A stretch of DNA of 64,000 nt from Lycocorax pyrrhopterus obiensis (Eukaryota > Chordata > Aves > Passeriformes > Paradisaeidae): assembly GCA_014706295.1 (NCBI GenBank), contig JACSVZ010000007.1, positions 49,428,975 through 49,492,974 of the forward strand, written 5' to 3'. This document shows positions 60,771-64,000 of this stretch, piece by piece. Numbering within the stretch: the stretch's first letter is position 1; each line of letters opens with the position of its first letter. The notes below the pieces were generated by a model, which was given only the letters and a program-made list of their open reading frames with translations, had not been told where the DNA came from and ran no database searches. The position numbers and the translations under genes are program-made.

Positions 60771-63700
60771 ACTTTTCTAACAAAAAATAACTGTGAAACC
60801 ACGCGCTCAGGAGTCCCTGACTCCACTTGCGGTTTGCATTTCATCCTGCAGGGAAACTCCCCTCTGCTTCTCACCACATGAGTCCAGAGGCTTTTCCCTG
60901 AAACACTCAGCTCCTGGTAAGGTGTCATCTCCCTTGTCCTCTGGCGTGCCCCAGCAGAGCCAGCACAAGGCAAGCAGGCAGGCTCCCTCCTGGCTGCCCA
61001 GACACAGGCTCTGCCAGAGCACAGCACACAAGATGCACACTGAGAACAAACAAATCTGGTGGGCCATCTGCCGTGCTCCCAGCACCCCATAGCCATGGCA
61101 GGTGGCTCACACCCTTCTGCAGTGCTGCCTGGGCTCAGACTTGCAGCACTGCACAGGACTGTGCCCTTCTCCTCAGAGACTTTGACAGCTCCCAGCACTG
61201 GCTGAATCTCAGTAGGAATCCGTGTAGCTGCCTTGATTTCTCTAGACCTGCCTGTAATTCAGGCCTGCTAATGATACTTTCTAATAGCCTGTGTGGTGGA
61301 GAGAAGGAAACTGGTGAACCTTGGATCAGGCAAAGTTGAATGGGCTATTTAAAAAGTTACTTTGAAAGAAATATTTGATACGGCCATTTTCTTTCACATG
61401 TGTCCATTAGGACAGTAAGTTTTCAGATGTGTCCTTAGTGGGGAGCTCAAGACCTTGGGATTTAACTCCATTTTCTTTCTAAGTGTGCAAGAAGCATGTG
61501 TGCAAAAAGCATGACTGCGGGTGTCTCAACAGGTCTGACTCTGCTGTCTGCCCTCAGGACAAGATAAAGCATCTCTGAAGATGAAGTTGTGTGATTGCAG
61601 TGGGGAGAGCTATCACTGAGTAGTGATAAAATCTTTTAGCACAGAAGAACAGAGCCTGGAAAATGTTCAAGTACACACTAATTCATCTTGCACATATACA
61701 TTTATTCTTGAGTAGATTTATGTTCTTCTTTCTTGGGCCATGAATACACAGTATATGTGAGTGTGTCCAAGAACAAATGTTGACAGTTCCCTACCGTTTA
61801 TGTGGACAAATCTCATTCCTCTCTGTGTCTGTTTGCAACTGCTCCCTGTGGAGAACCACAGAGAAGAGGAAGATTCAGTGAACCTGTTTCTTCTATGCTC
61901 TAAAACTGTGTGGTCTGTCCATACTCAGTGTTAGATCTTTGTTTTGATAATGGTTCCTTCTTTCACCCAAGGAAGGTCCTAGGTTTCCACAGGTTTAAAA
62001 TGACTGCACACCTCTTGCCCTGAGCTGTGAGACATAAGAGATTTAGACTCTGGAAGCTGCTCAGGGGGTATCAACTTCTGTACACGCTCTGTGGACACCC
62101 TTTCTTTTTTCAAATCCCTCCTTAAAAAGCACATCACCTCTGTTCAGATACCTTTAGATCTCTCTGAAATGGCTAGGAAATTGGAGATTTACACTAATTG
62201 GAGACACTTACAGAAATACCCAGTAGACTGAAAACTGGCTTATTATTTAGCTTGATTTTACACCCCATGAGTCTACCATCCCCTGTGTGTTAGGCTGATT
62301 GCTCCAGCATTTGCACTGTCTTCTCTTCCCTCAGAATCTCATTTTTTGGTCTCATCCACCTTATGTCGTGATCATCATGCAGTTGGTCACCTCAGAAGTG
62401 GGATACTGCAGGTGATAAAACCTGGAACTCTTGGAAGGGCTGTCACGTGCCAGGCACCTCAGTGGGACACATTAACTGCAGACTCCTGCAGTTAGGAAAT
62501 GCCAGGGTGAAGGTGGCTGTGCTGTGCTTTTTGGTGAAAGACGGGACTGGTGGAATCCTGCTCCATTGACACTGATTTGGCATTACATTTCTCCAGAGGT
62601 AAAACTCTGAGGCCTCAGTCTCACTTCCAAACACAGATATTCATATACTTGAGATAAGAAATATGCAGTATTTTTTTCAACAAGGTGCCTTTCCCGAAGG
62701 AAAATATAAAGATATCTGCACAGAAGGTCTTGAGATGTATTTTTCAGTGCCACATAAATTTCTGTATTTCCTAATACTTAAACAGACAGTTGTGCCAATT
62801 CAGCATTGATTTAACTCAGTTTTCATCTGACATTGAGTATGCTTTGCAACTATTTACATGGTAGTGATCATGGACATGTAGTAAATAGACCCAGCTGGTC
62901 TTGACCGTCACTACTATTAACCTGGGCATGCACAGATACGTCCAACACCATCTGGCCAAATTGTGCACTGATATTAACAGACAGGAGTTACCCTGTGTCT
63001 TTTGGTGATGAAAAATGGCTTGAAATATCTCTTACTCAGTAAAAATGCATTTTCATGCCAAGTTTCATTGCTGGTCTTGTTTTGTTTATAATGACAAGAC
63101 TTGTATGGTTTTATTTTTACTTTCTGCCTTCTTTATTACTTCTCAGAAACCCACCCAGCTTTTGGGAGATGGTGGCCATGGAGGTGACTGGAGATGTCAA
63201 GCTAAAAGGAAAAGCCAGGTTTTTGGGGCTATGAAGGTTTCAGTTTGTGAAAGATCTGATGCTCAGTAGCTGTTCCTAAATATGGCCATTTTTAGGAGAT
63301 ATTCATTCCTGCTCTACTCAGTTATCTCCAATGCACAGGGTCTGTCCTGTTCTTCATATCCTTTCAGCTGTTGAACAATGTTACAAACCCAGACTCTATC
63401 ATAAACATTAACCAGACTAGGGACAGATAATCATTCCTGAGGAACAACAAATAATGTAGATATTGCCTGTGTTTCTTTTTTCACAAAAGCCGAGGGACTT
63501 TCTAGTTAGGGGAAGGTCAGCTGCATGGTGAAGAGGCAAGAGCCTCTGACAGGGTGAAATACTCCTGTCAAAACTCATCTTCATCCAGACATGTTGTGTC
63601 AGGTTGCCCAGAGCAACTTCTGAAGCTTTTGCTGAATCTGCTGAATAGTTTCTTCCCAAATACTTTTTAGATGAAAAACTAAATAATTGAATTTTGACAG

Positions 63701-64000
63701 TTTCTGAACTGGAACAGTATTTTAGAAGCTTCTTTAAAATGTTGTCTGACTCTTACAATACCTCCCTCAGCTCAGCAATTTGCTGCTTTTCATCTGGGGT
63801 CAGAAAAATCCTTGGAGAAACTTCCAGCTCATTTACTGAGAAAATGAAAAGTGGTTTTCTGAAAATGTTTTTCGTCCAAAGGGCGAATCTGAAACTGGTT
63901 GTTAGAAGTGCTCCGGCATGGTGTTTCATTCAGGAGCAATCTGGGGATGAGAGCAGTGGGAATTAGGGAAGGGTGTGGAGGACTATGTACAGGCACCAGC

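Larger units (their letters stand above)
58467..64000. other. Unrecognised intergenic sequence at the right end
   Basis: Apart from the diverged CR1 copy and the ATT run, I recognise nothing here. The 59.7-61.2 kb part is GC-richer and has several open frames of 100-209 codons on both strands, with no recognisable domain; some overlap the CR1 fragment antisense. The next serpin of the cluster would be expected beyond the window. Confidence 0.5.

Noticed and set aside
60569..61198. 209-codon open frame on the - strand
   Set aside because: Its 3' part is antisense to a CR1 fragment, and the rest shows no recognisable protein feature.

Overview
The window is vertebrate nuclear DNA, almost certainly from a bird (a crocodilian or turtle is less likely). 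It is AT-rich, its genes are split by introns, and every interspersed repeat I could recognise is a 5'-truncated CR1 LINE fragment. The gene order is PPP4R4, then SERPINA10, then SERPINA6, which is the conserved start of the clade-A serpin cluster (human 14q32).

Layout. From 1 to about 18.7 kb lie the last 14 coding exons of PPP4R4 on the + strand. This gene encodes a HEAT-repeat regulatory subunit of protein phosphatase 4, and its 5' half lies outside the window. From 18.6 to 22.1 kb is a short tail-to-tail spacer. From 22.1 to 27.7 kb, on the - strand, is a complete SERPINA10 coding sequence (protein Z-dependent protease inhibitor, 445 aa in four coding exons). From 27.7 to 47.6 kb is about 19.9 kb with no recognisable coding exon; it holds simple repeats and two small CpG-rich patches. 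From 47.6 to 52.2 kb, on the - strand, is a complete second clade-A serpin (424 aa, four coding exons), which I call SERPINA6, corticosteroid-binding globulin. The window then ends with about 11.8 kb of mostly unrecognised sequence holding two CR1 fragments.

All exon boundaries were placed by hand from GT/AG signals and continuous reading frame. All 14 PPP4R4 exons join without a frame break. Both serpins share the clade-A intron phases (1, 2, 0) and have an untranslated 5' exon that I could not locate. The serpins are secreted plasma proteins, expected to be made mainly in liver: SERPINA10 restrains factor Xa with protein Z, and SERPINA6 carries glucocorticoids. PPP4R4 is an unrelated intracellular neighbour linked only by synteny.

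I found no undescribed system. The points most worth a second look are: the Asn sequon at the steroid-anchoring position of SERPINA6 together with an inhibitory-type reactive-loop hinge; a Phe-Thr reactive centre in SERPINA10; a microsatellite acting as a splice polypyrimidine tract; a 94-bp palindrome in the last PPP4R4 intron; and the very short last coding exon of PPP4R4.
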